64,000 nt of DNA from Paenibacillus sp. SYP-B3998 (GTDB taxonomy: Bacteria > Bacillota > Bacilli > Paenibacillales > NBRC-103111), in NCBI RefSeq assembly GCF_010820665.1, contig NZ_JAAIKC010000001.1, positions 124,001-188,000 of the forward strand, written 5' to 3'. Shown piece by piece: positions 46,500-57,617 of the stretch; position 1 is the first letter of the stretch; the number at the start of each line of letters is the position of its first letter. Below the pieces are notes generated by a model. It saw only the letters and a list, made by a program, of their open reading frames with translations. It searched no databases and was not told where the DNA came from. Both the position numbers and the translations under genes were made by a program.

Positions 46500-47429
46500 T
46501 TGAAAAAACCAGAGTTAGTAGTAAGCAGCGGCTCTGTCACTGAACTGAAGCGATTGATTGAAGCAGGTGCAGATGCTGTAATTGTAGGAGAAGAGCGTTA
46601 TGGGCTTCGCCTTCCGGGTGAAGTGACGCAAGAGGAACTTCGGACTGCCGTGAATTGGGCTCATGAGCGAGGGGCCAAGGTCTATGTAGCCGTAAACAAC
46701 ATTTTGGATAATGCTAGTTTGGAAGCTCTAATCCCTTATCTTGCTAATCTGCAGGAATTTGGGGTAGATGCGTTCATCTTCGGTGATCCTGCGGTTTTAA
46801 TGGCTGTACGTAGCTTGCCAACTCCAGTAAAACTGCATTGGAACGCAGAGATGACGTCGACCAATTATGCTACCGCCAATTATTGGGGGCAGCACGGTGC
46901 AGCCAGGGTCGTTCTGGCACGTGAATTGAATATGGAGCAGGTACTGGAGTTTAAGCAGCATACGGACTTGGAGATTGAAGTTCAAGTACATGGTATTACG
47001 AATATTTATCATTCTAAGCGAGAGCTAGTAAAAAATTATATGGAGCATCAAGGGAAAGATGCTTCTTCGCAAGATCGTTCGATCGAGCGCGGGTTATTTC
47101 TTATTGAGCACGAACGGCGTGATCAGCGTTATCCTATCTACGAGGATCAAAACGGAACGCATATCATGAGCTCTGAAGATATTTGTATGTTGGAAAATTT
47201 GCCTGAGCTTATGGATGGGTTTGTTGATAGTGTGAAAATCGAAGGTCTATTAAAATCAATAGCCTATAACGAAGCGGTTGTAAGAAGCTATCGTGCGGCC
47301 ATTGATGCATATGCTGCGGACCCTGAAGGGTATATATTTAACCAAGAATGGCTCGATGCGATTAATCAATTACAAGATCCTGATCGTGAATTGTCCTATG
47401 GTTTTTTCTATAAAGAACAGGTTTATTGA
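46500..47429 (+). CDS. trhP1: U32-family tRNA hydroxylation protein TrhP1-like (YrrN)
   Basis: A 309-residue U32 protein: VSSGSVTELKRLIEAGADAV, FIFGDPAVLMAV and DGFVDSVKIEGLLKSIAYNE. In B. subtilis yrrN and yrrO are needed for the 5-hydroxyuridine at tRNA position 34, made with prephenate as cofactor source. This copy lacks the cysteine cluster seen in the next gene, as expected for the shorter partner. The start is a TTG after AAGGAAGG. It lies 6 bp before the larger paralogue. Confidence 0.82.
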   Translation: MKKPELVVSSGSVTELKRLIEAGADAVIVGEERYGLRLPGEVTQEELRTAVNWAHERGAKVYVAVNNILDNASLEALIPYLANLQEFGVDAFIFGDPAVLMAVRSLPTPVKLHWNAEMTSTNYATANYWGQHGAARVVLARELNMEQVLEFKQHTDLEIEVQVHGITNIYHSKRELVKNYMEHQGKDASSQDRSIERGLFLIEHERRDQRYPIYEDQNGTHIMSSEDICMLENLPELMDGFVDSVKIEGLLKSIAYNEAVVRSYRAAIDAYAADPEGYIFNQEWLDAINQLQDPDRELSYGFFYKEQVY

Positions 47430-47447
47430 GGGAAGGTGTTATTCAAC

Positions 47448-48731
47448 ATGACTATAGCAGTGGAAGAACGCGCGCGAGGCAAACGAGTCCGCTTGGATAA
47501 ACCGGAATTGTTGGCTCCAGCTGGCAGCTTGGAAAAGCTGAAATTTGCGATTCATTATGGTGCGGATGCCGTATATATTGGCGGGCAAAAGTACGGTTTA
47601 CGCTCTAACGCGGATAATTTTACGTTTGAAGAAATGCGCGAAGGCGTACAATTTGCTAACCAGTACGGAGCCAAGGTGTTTGTTGCGACGAATATTTATG
47701 CTCACAATGAAGACATAGATGGTTTAGAAGCCTATCTAGCTAGTTTGCAGGAAGTGGGAATCTCGGCGATTATTGCTGCGGATCCAATTATTATGCAAAC
47801 CGCTAGACGAGTAGCTCCAAAGCTAGAAGTTCATTTGAGTACACAGCAGTCTACAATGAACTGGCAAACGGTAAAATTCTGGAAAGAGCAGGGCATTGAG
47901 CGCGTCGTTCTCGCGCGTGAAGTAAGCATGAAGGAAATTGATGAGATTAAACAGCATGTAGAAGTAGAAATCGAGGCCTTCATTCATGGTGCAATGTGCA
48001 GCTCCTACTCAGGCAGATGCGTGTTGTCTAACCACTTCACAGATCGAGATTCGAATCGAGGCGGTTGTTCGCAATCCTGTCGTTGGAAGTATGATCTTTT
48101 TGCGAAAGATCAACCATTATCTGCGCCGCTTGCAACGGATTTGCCTTTGTTCGGAGAAGAAGACGATGCCTTTACAATGGGCTCGAAGGATTTGAGCATG
48201 ATTGAGCACATCCCGGAGATGATTGAATCAGGGGTTGACAGCTTCAAAATTGAAGGTCGAATGAAAAGTATTCACTATGTGGCAACGGTTGTGAATGCTT
48301 ACCGTCAAGCGATTGACGCTTATTTTGCAGATCCAGAACACTATGAGCTGAATCCGCTGTGGCAGGACGAAATTTATAAAGCAGCTAACAGACCGCTGAA
48401 TTCCGGGTTTTTCTATGAAGCCCCAGGGCATGAAGATCATATTTTTGAGCCGGAGGATAAAGTCGTAGGCTTTGATTTCGTCGGTCTGGTCATGGATTAT
48501 GATGCGGAATCAGGCATTGCGGTTATTCAGCAGCGCAATCATTTTAAACCAGGCCAAGAAGTGGAATTTTTTGGACCTAACGGCACGCAATTCAAACAAA
48601 AAGTCGATACGATTTGGGATGAAGAAGGGCAGGAATTAGATGCTGCGCGGCATCCGTTGCAAATTGTAAAGTTCAAGACAAACCAAATTGTAAAAAAATG
48701 GGATATGTTACGTAAGAAAACAGGTAAATAG
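47448..48731 (+). CDS. trhP2: U32-family tRNA hydroxylase TrhP2-like (YrrO)
   Basis: A 427-residue U32 protein with PELLAPAGSLEKLKFAIHYG, the U32 signature EAFIHGAMCSSYSGRCVLSN and SCRWKYDLFA, and a C-terminal domain (about 330-427). Cysteines in MCSSYSGRC and GGCSQSCRW form the cluster typical of iron-sulfur U32 enzymes. With its neighbour it should hydroxylate U34 of several tRNAs. The ATG follows GGGAAGG. A strong terminator ends the operon. Confidence 0.88.
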   Translation: MTIAVEERARGKRVRLDKPELLAPAGSLEKLKFAIHYGADAVYIGGQKYGLRSNADNFTFEEMREGVQFANQYGAKVFVATNIYAHNEDIDGLEAYLASLQEVGISAIIAADPIIMQTARRVAPKLEVHLSTQQSTMNWQTVKFWKEQGIERVVLAREVSMKEIDEIKQHVEVEIEAFIHGAMCSSYSGRCVLSNHFTDRDSNRGGCSQSCRWKYDLFAKDQPLSAPLATDLPLFGEEDDAFTMGSKDLSMIEHIPEMIESGVDSFKIEGRMKSIHYVATVVNAYRQAIDAYFADPEHYELNPLWQDEIYKAANRPLNSGFFYEAPGHEDHIFEPEDKVVGFDFVGLVMDYDAESGIAVIQQRNHFKPGQEVEFFGPNGTQFKQKVDTIWDEEGQELDAARHPLQIVKFKTNQIVKKWDMLRKKTGK

Positions 48732-48738
48732 TACCATG

Positions 48739-48787
48739 GAAGCTTTCACCAATGTAGGTTATATTGGTGAAAGTTTCTTTTTTTTTT
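48739..48787 (+). terminator. terminator after the U32 gene pair
   Basis: GAAGCTTTCACCAAT pairs with ATTGGTGAAAGTTTC, followed by ten or more T. Confidence 0.9.
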
Positions 48788-48921
48788 GGAAAATAGCGCA
48801 ATATTTAAAGGAAAATGTTGCAAGATGTCGAAAACATTAATACAAAGCTCGTGAAAACCTTTTGATTCTAGTGCAAACGTAAGAATACTCTAGCAAACAG
48901 AAACTAATGGTGGTGAAAGCA

Positions 48922-51108
48922 ATGAAAAATGGACTTCAAAAGATAACTTCGTCTTTAGTCAAACTTGGTAAGGCATTCATTCAAATCATTCAAAATGTGA
49001 AGTGGGGTAAGCTCGCACGAGTCGCGCAGCAAAAATCAAAGCAAGTAGGTACGGTCGCTTTTCAAGAGATGAAAAAAGTTAAGATTGAAAACCCAGTGAA
49101 ATCGGTTGGCATGAAATTGTTTTTAATGTTTTTTGCTAGCATTCTTTTCTTTGTTATCATCGTAGGGATGATCTCCTATTCGATTTCGAAAAGTGTGATC
49201 AAGAATAAAGTAGCTGAGTCGAGTTTGCAAACGGTGACGCAGGCAGGCCAGAAATTAGATTTCCTGTATCAGACGTTTGATGATGCAACCTTACAAATCA
49301 TGCTTAATAAGGATTTGCAAGATTTATTGGAAAAAATACCGAATTTGGATCCTTCTTCTTACGAATCGCTAGATGTTATCCGTCAATTGACGGAGAAGTT
49401 AAATGTAATTACTTTTTCTAATAAAACGATTAAAACGCTTCATCTTTATAAACCAGACGGCAAGCTCATTGTTATAACGGGCAGTGGCGGTAACACATTG
49501 TCTGATAATATTGGCAGCAGCGATTGGTTTAAAAAGATTGTTGACGGCGCTGGAAAAGTGGCTTGGCTAGACAGCAAGGTTAAAGGATATTCGAGTAACT
49601 CGGCTAATACATTCGCTATAGGCCGCGTGATGCGAAATACGTTGACGAATAATACAGCAGCGGTGCTTGTGCTCGAGCTCAGCACGGAAACCTTAAATAA
49701 AGAAATTAATGGCATGTCGTTAGGTGACGGTAGCAAAGTCGTTATCACAAATGCAGATAACAAACATATTGCTACACTGGTTCCAGAAGAACTAGAGAAG
49801 GATGCAGCAATTAAGTTGACGAAAGAGCAACAGCAAAAAGAACATGATTCCTTTACAACCAAGGATGATCATCTGGTTTCTTATTACAAATCAAATGTAT
49901 CCGGTTGGAACCTTGTAGGAGATATTCCAGTAAGTTCTTTGGTGAAGGATGCAAAGGAAATCTTTAACTGGACACTTGTGATTGCCCTATTTGCGGCACT
50001 TGCAGCGGTCTTAATAGGCTTGTTTGTAGCTAGAATGATAGGCCGTCCGCTCATCAATCTCCGCAATTTAATGCAGCAGGGTGCCAAAGGCAAGCTGACA
50101 GTTCGTGCCAACTACACGACACAAGATGAGATTGGTCAATTAGGAGCAAGCTTTGACTTGATGATGCAGCAGATTACTTCGTTAGTTCAGCAAACGAGCG
50201 AGTCTGCAAAGCAGGTGTTTGAAACAGCAACCGAGCTAACGAATTCTTCCAAAGTGACGGCTACGGCAGCGAGAGAAATTGCAGTGGCTACCGATGAGAT
50301 TTCCAATGGTGCTGCGGGTCTGGCAACTGAGTCGGAAAAAGGTAACGAGTTAACGCATCATATTGGTCTTCAAATGACAAATGTAATTGAAGCTAACTTA
50401 GAAATGGGTACGGCAGCTGCGGATGTTCAAAGCGCTAGTGAGCAGGGTACCCGATATATGACGGAGCTCATCGGTAAAACGAACCTGACGGAAGAAATGA
50501 TTCGTTCGATGGTAGATAAAGTTGATAATTTAAAGGATAGCACGAGATCTATTCGTAAAATTCTTGATGTCTTAAACAATATGACGAAGCAAACGAATAT
50601 TTTGTCTTTGAATGCTACAATTGAAGCTGCACGTGCTGGAGCTGCTGGCAAAGGCTTCATGGTTGTAGCTGATGAAATCCGCAAGCTGGCGGATCAATCC
50701 CGACAATCGATTGATGTGGTTGGTCAAATCACAGAGACGATTCAAAAAGAGATCGATGAAACTGTGAAAGTGCTATCTAACGCAAAGCCGATCTTCCAAG
50801 AACAAATTCAGGCTGTCAAAGAAGCGGATACCATTTTCAAACAAGTGACAAGTCATATGGGTGGATTTATCGAGCAGCTCAGTACGGTGAGCGATTCAAT
50901 CAGTACGTTGGAACAATCACAAGTTGTTCTCTCTGATGCAATGACGAATGTCAGCGCTGTGGCTGAGGAATCACTTGCAACTTCTGAGGAAGTAGCTTCC
51001 TTAAGCTCAGAGCAACTAAGCATAAGCGATGGTTTGGTAAAGCTTTCGGATAAGCTGGATCTGCTCTCCAAATCGTTGAATGATACACTCTCCAAGTTCG
51101 AAGTTTAA
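48922..51108 (+). CDS. methyl-accepting chemotaxis protein
   Basis: A 728-residue membrane receptor. A cytosolic N-terminal stretch of about 60 residues precedes the first helix ([20 protein letters not shown]). An extracellular Cache-type sensor domain (about 85-345: [20 protein letters not shown]) is followed by the second helix ([19 protein letters not shown]), a HAMP domain, and a long coiled-coil signalling domain with the hairpin tip [20 protein letters not shown]. The ligand is unknown. The basic N-terminal extension before the first helix is unusual. The ATG at 48922 is favoured over one five codons upstream by spacing to GGTGG. Confidence 0.88.
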   Translation: MKNGLQKITSSLVKLGKAFIQIIQNVKWGKLARVAQQKSKQVGTVAFQEMKKVKIENPVKSVGMKLFLMFFASILFFVIIVGMISYSISKSVIKNKVAESSLQTVTQAGQKLDFLYQTFDDATLQIMLNKDLQDLLEKIPNLDPSSYESLDVIRQLTEKLNVITFSNKTIKTLHLYKPDGKLIVITGSGGNTLSDNIGSSDWFKKIVDGAGKVAWLDSKVKGYSSNSANTFAIGRVMRNTLTNNTAAVLVLELSTETLNKEINGMSLGDGSKVVITNADNKHIATLVPEELEKDAAIKLTKEQQQKEHDSFTTKDDHLVSYYKSNVSGWNLVGDIPVSSLVKDAKEIFNWTLVIALFAALAAVLIGLFVARMIGRPLINLRNLMQQGAKGKLTVRANYTTQDEIGQLGASFDLMMQQITSLVQQTSESAKQVFETATELTNSSKVTATAAREIAVATDEISNGAAGLATESEKGNELTHHIGLQMTNVIEANLEMGTAAADVQSASEQGTRYMTELIGKTNLTEEMIRSMVDKVDNLKDSTRSIRKILDVLNNMTKQTNILSLNATIEAARAGAAGKGFMVVADEIRKLADQSRQSIDVVGQITETIQKEIDETVKVLSNAKPIFQEQIQAVKEADTIFKQVTSHMGGFIEQLSTVSDSISTLEQSQVVLSDAMTNVSAVAEESLATSEEVASLSSEQLSISDGLVKLSDKLDLLSKSLNDTLSKFEV

Positions 51109-51119
51109 TACGATGAATT

Positions 51120-51169
51120 CAAACAAAAAGAATCTGCTCTCCGACTTGGGGGCAGATTCTTTTTGTTTG
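51120..51169 (+). terminator. terminator after the chemoreceptor gene
   Basis: An 18-bp perfect stem, CAAACAAAAAGAATCTGC with GCAGATTCTTTTTGTTTG. It is the longest perfect stem in the window. Confidence 0.9.
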
Positions 51170-51271
51170 AACAAGGAGGTGAACGTTGGATCTTTAGCGT
51201 TTGCTGATGAACAGGAATGACTATACTGAAATCAGAAGCTTAGCTTTGTAGCGTAGAAGGGGACATGGTAT

Positions 51272-53086
51272 ATGAAGGAGAGTTGCTTGACTGCAGTTGA
51301 AAAACGCAGAATGTTTCTAATACTCGTCGTCATTTTGCTCATATTTAGTGCGATTGTAAGTAAGTTGTTCTGGATTCAGATAGCAGCAGCGGAAAACTAT
51401 TCTTCAAGGGGAGTGAATCTCGTTAAAAATTCGGTTTTGCAAAGGCAGCGAGCGCTCGTGCTTGATAGCGGTCGCGGTCAAATTGTGGATCGAAATCAAA
51501 GATCTTTAACTGGAACCATGGTTAAAGTGCTCGTTGCTTTCCCGATAAATAAAAAAATAATAAAAGATAGCCAACAAGTGGAGCAGCTTATTAAAATTTT
51601 ACGGACTACGAGGGAAGCCTGGTTCGCTTTTTCTACCGACTTGAAGGACCCGAAGGTGTGGGGCGATTCTAAAGGTGGTAGGCGAGTTGCTCTCAGCGCG
51701 GAACAAGAGGAGCGGATCCAAGCTCTGAAACTGCCGAATCTTAAAGTTGTTGAGATGGAGGATCGTTATCCTTCCGAGATGACAGCTCGACAATTGATTG
51801 GTTTCATCGGACAAAATCCGGATAGGATCATGCATGTCTATGGATCAGAACTGGAGTCGGGTAAGCTTGCTCTAACGAGTAAAATCGGTGGAGCTGGGCT
51901 TGAGAAATCATTTGATTTCTGGCTCCGCGGTATTGGTGAGACATCCATCTCTTATTTTATGGATGCAGGGAAAAAGCCGCTTCCTGGATTAGACGCGCGG
52001 ATGATAGCACCAGATAATGTTTTCTATCCGTTGAAATTAGTCACTACACTGGATTTGGCTATCCAGCAGCAAATCGAAATGCTCATGGACAAGCTGCATA
52101 TCCGTGAAGGAGCCGCAGTTGTTCAGGATGCGTTACAAGGGGATATCGTGGGAATGGCCAGTAGGCCAAATTTCGATCCTGACGAAGTAGACTTAAGCAC
52201 TAATAACTGGAGTAATTATGCAGTAAAGGCAACAGCACCTGGGTCGATATTCAAGACTGTCGTTGCGGCAGCAGCACTCGATGAAGGACTGGTTGGTTCG
52301 AATGAGACCTTTGATTGCGAAGGTGCACTGGGCAAATATGGGTTTACTTGTTGGAGAAAGGATGGGCATGGTCCATTGACACTGGAGGAGGGCTATGCGC
52401 AGTCCTGCAATATTGTGTTTGCTAAAGTCATGCAGCGACTTAGCCCTACGCAACTGGAAAGTTACGCGCGCAGGCTTGGTGTACTTGATGAAGTTGGATG
52501 GTCAGGGAAGACAGACAGCAGCACTGTCATCCATCAACTGGATTCGGAGGAGAGCGGTCAGTTGTTTGCTTCACATACCCCTCACGACGATGAAGGTGTA
52601 TTGATGCAAACGGCTATCGGTCAACGAGATGTCATGATGACACCCTTGCAAGCATCCAACATGATTGTGACGCTTCTCCACGATGGGCAAGGGTTTACGC
52701 CAAGGGTTGTTCGAGAAATTCGCTTTCAGACTGATCGGGTGATGGAACAGTTCCCAATCAAGAAGTTGGAAGTAGGGAAAAAAAGGGTGACCGCGACTAC
52801 AAGTCGGAAACTGTTAAGTTGGATGCAAGAGGTTGTCACAGAAGGGACTGGGCAGGGATTGAAAGGGGCGAAATGGGAGCTGGCCGGAAAGTCTGGTACC
52901 GCTCAAATACAAAACGGTAAACAGGAGAAAATAAATCAGTGGTTTATTGGTTATGGACCTGTCCATATACCCAAATATTCGGTATCCGTTGTAATTAAGA
53001 ACACCGATCCTCTGGAAAGTAATAAAGCCATTCCATTATTTAAGGGAATTATGGATATCTTGGCGACGTCGTCAAACGGAAGGTAA
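51272..53086 (+). CDS. pbpI: class B penicillin-binding protein, PbpI-like
   Basis: A 604-residue transpeptidase with one N-terminal membrane helix (about 15-35), a dimerisation/pedestal domain, and the transpeptidase motifs SxxK at Ser325-Lys328 (APGSIFKT), SCN at 378-380 and KSGT at 540-543. B. subtilis pbpI (yrrR) lies in the same chromosomal position and encodes a minor sporulation-associated PBP. The start follows AGAAGGGGA. Its 3' end overlaps the convergent kinase gene by 15 bp. Confidence 0.85.
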   Translation: MKESCLTAVEKRRMFLILVVILLIFSAIVSKLFWIQIAAAENYSSRGVNLVKNSVLQRQRALVLDSGRGQIVDRNQRSLTGTMVKVLVAFPINKKIIKDSQQVEQLIKILRTTREAWFAFSTDLKDPKVWGDSKGGRRVALSAEQEERIQALKLPNLKVVEMEDRYPSEMTARQLIGFIGQNPDRIMHVYGSELESGKLALTSKIGGAGLEKSFDFWLRGIGETSISYFMDAGKKPLPGLDARMIAPDNVFYPLKLVTTLDLAIQQQIEMLMDKLHIREGAAVVQDALQGDIVGMASRPNFDPDEVDLSTNNWSNYAVKATAPGSIFKTVVAAAALDEGLVGSNETFDCEGALGKYGFTCWRKDGHGPLTLEEGYAQSCNIVFAKVMQRLSPTQLESYARRLGVLDEVGWSGKTDSSTVIHQLDSEESGQLFASHTPHDDEGVLMQTAIGQRDVMMTPLQASNMIVTLLHDGQGFTPRVVREIRFQTDRVMEQFPIKKLEVGKKRVTATTSRKLLSWMQEVVTEGTGQGLKGAKWELAGKSGTAQIQNGKQEKINQWFIGYGPVHIPKYSVSVVIKNTDPLESNKAIPLFKGIMDILATSSNGR

Positions 53087-54340
53087 TGAAATCGTAAAGG
53101 AAGTACCTCTATCAGGCTGACTCGTTACTTCAATGCTTCCTCCGAACGTTTTGATAATCCGGTAAGAAACCATCATGCCAAGACCTGTACCTTTATTTTT
53201 GGTTGAATAAAAGGGAGTGCCTAACCGCTCAACCTGTTCAGCTGTCATCCCGATTCCGCTATCTTTAATTTCAAGCATAATCGTAGAAATATGTTTGTAG
53301 CCAATAATATGAAGAGTGCCTCCATTGGGCATAGCTTCAATCCCATTTTTAGCTAAATTGACGAGACATTGAATGAGTTTCTCACTGTTCGCACTGACGA
53401 GCAAAGAGGGTGCCATGTTGAAGTTAATGTCTACTCCACGCATGGAAGCATAGGGATTGATCAGATTCAGTAGTTTCAGTGCGGACTCGTATACATCGAT
53501 TTCTTCTAGCTTCTCTGCTTGAGGCTTGGCAAAAGATAGATAATCACTTATTATGCTTTGTGCACGATCGATCTCTTCGATGACCATGGTTGTATACACA
53601 CGTTTTTTCTCTTCAGTTACTTCGGATTGGCTAAGAATTTGCATGAAACCACGGGCGACAGTCATGGGATTGCGAATTTCGTGGGCAACGGAAGCGGCCA
53701 ATTCGCTTAGCACATTGAGTTTTTCAGAACGCTGAACTTCCTGGCGCATGGCAATATTTTCGCGTATTCGTTCAATTAAATAAGTTAGCAGCCACATGGT
53801 CAACATATGGACGATGCAGAACAGGCCTCCGACAAGTAAGAAACTAGCATTGATAGTCTCATTCATTTCAATACGGAAAACGAGTGTAATAAAGAAGGTA
53901 GCTACACTGCTAACAAACGCAAGTAAGCTAGGGAACATAACCTTGGGCGTGCGGTGTTTCCAATTCGTAAGGGCAATAAAGGCAAGGATGAAAGGTACAA
54001 GCAAGGCTGTTAAGGTTGCGATCCAAATAAAATCAGGGCCTCCCAAGTAATACCTGTAGAGAATAATAACGAGAGAAACGAGCAGACCTGATCGGATGCC
54101 TCCATATAAAAATGCCGCTAGCAGCGGGATGATACGTAAATCGTAGTCATTCCCTGTTAAAGTGAAAAAAGGATGAGACATACAAAAAAGGACGGCTAAT
54201 GAACAGATCATACCTACAAAGGTTCGTCCCCATACGTTGAAATTGATGGAGACTGGACGATCGAGCCAAAATATATGATACAGCAAGATAGGAACCGTCA
54301 AAACAAGCACATTAAGCAGCAAATCGTTTATCGCATTCAA
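53072..54340 (-). CDS. multi-pass sensor histidine kinase, KinB-like
   Basis: A 422-residue kinase. Residues 1-195 hold about six membrane helices of the 5TM/LytS-like type found in KinB (GNDYDLRIIPLLAAFLYGG, SGLLVSLVIILYRYYLGGPD). The dimerisation domain has the phosphorylated His220 in SVAHEIRNPMTVARGF. The ATPase domain includes NLAKNGIEAM (N box), DSGIGM (G1) and GTGLGM (G2). KinB-type kinases feed Spo0A phosphorylation in Bacillus; no response regulator lies next to it, as expected for an orphan sporulation kinase. The start is a TTG with only a weak site (GGCG), so the N-terminus is uncertain. Confidence 0.8.
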   Translation of the reverse strand: MNAINDLLLNVLVLTVPILLYHIFWLDRPVSINFNVWGRTFVGMICSLAVLFCMSHPFFTLTGNDYDLRIIPLLAAFLYGGIRSGLLVSLVIILYRYYLGGPDFIWIATLTALLVPFILAFIALTNWKHRTPKVMFPSLLAFVSSVATFFITLVFRIEMNETINASFLLVGGLFCIVHMLTMWLLTYLIERIRENIAMRQEVQRSEKLNVLSELAASVAHEIRNPMTVARGFMQILSQSEVTEEKKRVYTTMVIEEIDRAQSIISDYLSFAKPQAEKLEEIDVYESALKLLNLINPYASMRGVDINFNMAPSLLVSANSEKLIQCLVNLAKNGIEAMPNGGTLHIIGYKHISTIMLEIKDSGIGMTAEQVERLGTPFYSTKNKGTGLGMMVSYRIIKTFGGSIEVTSQPDRGTSFTISLPSV

Positions 54341-54515
54341 TGGTTTCGCCTACTTATCGAATTTTGGGTATATTTCTACTATTTCGACAAGGAATTTGAA
54401 ATTCCTCTGAATTCCTACCAATATCTTGATGTTTTTTGCCAAGTTCTGGCGGATGCTCCGTGTAAAAGACAATCCTCTATTCCTGTCAAAAAAAGCGGCA
54501 TTTGAAGGGCTTTTA

Positions 54516-54544
54516 TTGCGGCAATGGTGCCTATCGCTTACAAT
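54516..54544 (+). promoter_or_regulatory. sigma-A promoter of lipL
   Basis: TTGCGG and TACAAT are 17 bp apart, about 40 bp before the gene. The rest of 54341-54583 holds only weak promoter-like sequence for the kinase on the other strand. Confidence 0.65.
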
Positions 54545-54583
54545 TCTAGAGATAGACAAAATGCAACGCAGGAGTGACAACTA

Positions 54584-55408
54584 ATGACGAATACACAACT
54601 ACCTTCCCAGATGGTCATTTGGGATCGTTCTCATGATAGTGAAGCGCGGGATATCTTGCATGCATTTGCGTTGGAAGAACTTCTATGTAGGGCAATTGGT
54701 CAAGGCGCTCCACCTATCCTCCATATTTGGAGGCATCCGCGCGCATTCGTGATGGGACTCCGAGATAGTCGCCTCCCTAAAGCTAGAGAAGCAGATCGAT
54801 GGCTCCGCGATCAAGGATATGACACAGCGGTGCGGAATTCTGGCGGCGCCGCCGTTCCCCTTGATTTAGGGGTAGTAAATGTATCGCTGCTGCTGCCTAA
54901 GACTGCAGGAGATATGGAGCATCGCAAAGATTTTGAGCTCATGGTGACGTTAATCCGCGATGCGATGAATAGGATGACAAACCGTATTGAACAAGGCGAG
55001 GTTGTGGGATCCTTTTGTCCGGGCGAATTTGACTTAAGTGTGGGAGGAAGAAAGTTTTGCGGTATTGCGCAGCGGCGTCAGCAATATGCTTTGTCTGTAC
55101 AAGCGTTTATTATCGTAGAAGGAATAGGCGAGGGAAAAGCGGATTTGGCTAGGGATTTCTATAGACAAGCGGCCGGTTCGGTTGGGGAAGGTGAGTATCC
55201 GCAAGTCGCGCCTGGCAGTATGGCAAGCTTATCTGAATGCTTACATATGCCTTTGACCGTTGAACAATTTATTTCGAATTTAATTGAGGTAATGCAGGCC
55301 AGAGGGATCAAATCTATGGACTCGGAGCTGCTTGCGGAGGCACCCGAAGAAGAGAAGATAATGGAGATGGTTGAACTGCTTAGGAAGCGGTATGCCATTA
55401 AGGCGTAA
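54584..55408 (+). CDS. lipL: octanoyl-[GcvH]:protein N-octanoyltransferase LipL
   Basis: A 274-residue member of the lipoate-protein ligase fold. VRNSGGAAVPLDLGVVNVSL (about 82-101) is the LipL-type glycine block, the likely catalytic Cys145 lies in GSFCPGEF, and Lys157 in GGRKFCGIAQRR fits the conserved lysine. LipL moves octanoyl or lipoyl groups from GcvH to the E2 subunits of 2-oxoacid dehydrogenases. Its natural client, the PdhC lipoyl domain, is encoded 3.3 kb downstream. A bidirectional terminator follows. Confidence 0.85.
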   Translation: MTNTQLPSQMVIWDRSHDSEARDILHAFALEELLCRAIGQGAPPILHIWRHPRAFVMGLRDSRLPKAREADRWLRDQGYDTAVRNSGGAAVPLDLGVVNVSLLLPKTAGDMEHRKDFELMVTLIRDAMNRMTNRIEQGEVVGSFCPGEFDLSVGGRKFCGIAQRRQQYALSVQAFIIVEGIGEGKADLARDFYRQAAGSVGEGEYPQVAPGSMASLSECLHMPLTVEQFISNLIEVMQARGIKSMDSELLAEAPEEEKIMEMVELLRKRYAIKA

Positions 55409-55431
55409 CTTCAATAGATAATTTAACTATA

Positions 55432-55478
55432 AAAGCGGTCCCGAACTTCTTCAAGAGAAGGAAGGAACCGCTTTATTA
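55432..55478. terminator. bidirectional terminator, lipL / esterase
   Basis: AAAGCGGT...CC pairs with GG...ACCGCTTT around an inner ACTTC/GAAG. It lies between convergent genes. Confidence 0.75.
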
Positions 55479-55500
55479 ATTGTAGGTCTATAACAAGCAG

Positions 55501-56229
55501 CTAACCTAAGAAATAATGAAGCGCAGCGTCCAGTTCGCCTTGCCAAAAGCCCCATATATGCTTGCCGGGCTTCTCAATATAATGAAGTGCGGTATCTTTG
55601 CTTTCCAGCATTTCCTTCGTCAATCGATTTTCCCGAACGAAGTCGAAGGTACCTCGCTCTGTTTTTACATCGGTCTCATCCAAGCCAACAAGCATATAGA
55701 GCTCCAGCCATGACAAATCGTCCTCTGCTTTAATACGTTCTCTTGTAATGTCAAAAAATGCCCCTGACAAGGATATAACGCGGCAAAAAAGGCTACGATA
55801 ATCGAAGGCGAGATGCAGAGAGACAGTTCCTCCTAAGGAATCTCCAGCAACAATCCGTTCTGTGCGATCATCTCGAATCGGGTATCGGCTTTCTACATAG
55901 GGGAGTAGTTCCTCTGCGAAAAATCGGCAATAAGCGTCATGACGCTCTCCCTCAGGCGCATATTCGGAAGTGCGAGTAGTTGTGTCCACGTCCACGCCAA
56001 CGACAATCGCTGGCTCCAAACCATCATCAAGGATGCAGCGTGTCAGTGTAGTAGCAATTCGTCCAAAGTTAAAAAATTGTTCCCCATCTTGACAATAAAT
56101 AACCGGATAGGAGAGCAGTTCATTATAACCAGGTGGAAGATAGATGCGAAGGGTTCGGGTTTCACCGAGTAGGGTCGAAACAAGCTCGTCTTTCACGACG
56201 GTTCTTTTGTAATAGCGAGAGTCATCCAC
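55501..56229 (-). CDS. alpha/beta-hydrolase, esterase D / enterochelin-esterase type
   Basis: A 242-residue cytosolic esterase. It has RTLRIYLPPGYNELLSYPVI near the N-terminus, DGEQFFNFGRIAT, the oxyanion-side sequence AIVVGVDVDTTTRTSEYAPEG, the nucleophile elbow GDSLGG (Ser near residue 130), and the late His in PGKHIWGFWQGEL. Relatives cut siderophore esters or act as carboxylesterases; no siderophore genes are visible here, so the substrate is open. It diverges from the pdh operon. Confidence 0.78.
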   Translation of the reverse strand: MDDSRYYKRTVVKDELVSTLLGETRTLRIYLPPGYNELLSYPVIYCQDGEQFFNFGRIATTLTRCILDDGLEPAIVVGVDVDTTTRTSEYAPEGERHDAYCRFFAEELLPYVESRYPIRDDRTERIVAGDSLGGTVSLHLAFDYRSLFCRVISLSGAFFDITRERIKAEDDLSWLELYMLVGLDETDVKTERGTFDFVRENRLTKEMLESKDTALHYIEKPGKHIWGFWQGELDAALHYFLG

Positions 56230-56342
56230 TTGTTAGCCTCCTTAGCTTTTTTGTTCAGGAAAACTTGCATCATAAGAATGGTTTTGGCGTGCTTGAAATT
56301 TCTGAATTACGTAAGCCATTGGTGTGAAAATGGGTAAGGTGT

Positions 56343-56381
56343 ATTATAGCAGTTGTAAATTTTTGATTAACTGTATTATAC
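56343..56381. promoter_or_regulatory. divergent promoters, esterase and pdhABCD
   Basis: Plus strand: TTGTAA (56353) and TTATAC (56376) with a 17-bp spacer, pointing to pdhA. Minus strand: TGC-TATAAT (56351-56343), an extended -10 pointing to the esterase. The remaining part of the 300-bp gap is AT-rich; a further TATAATAATACTATAAC stretch about 55 bp before pdhA could be an alternative -10 region. Confidence 0.45.
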
Positions 56382-56523
56382 ATTTTTCGAAACTGTACTA
56401 TTCACACATCACAAAAAACATCATATTCTTAAAGGATACAGGTGTACAATTCAACAAAACAGGTTTATAATAATACTATAACAGAAGTGAAGCTAGCAGG
56501 CATTAAAATCATATACGAGGTGA

Positions 56524-57612
<1,089 letters not shown>

Positions 57613-57617
57613 GTTTA

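Noticed and set aside
54350..54580. A 76-residue minus-strand ORF upstream of the histidine kinase
   Set aside because: It overlaps the lipL promoter, has no ribosome site and shows no domain or membrane pattern.
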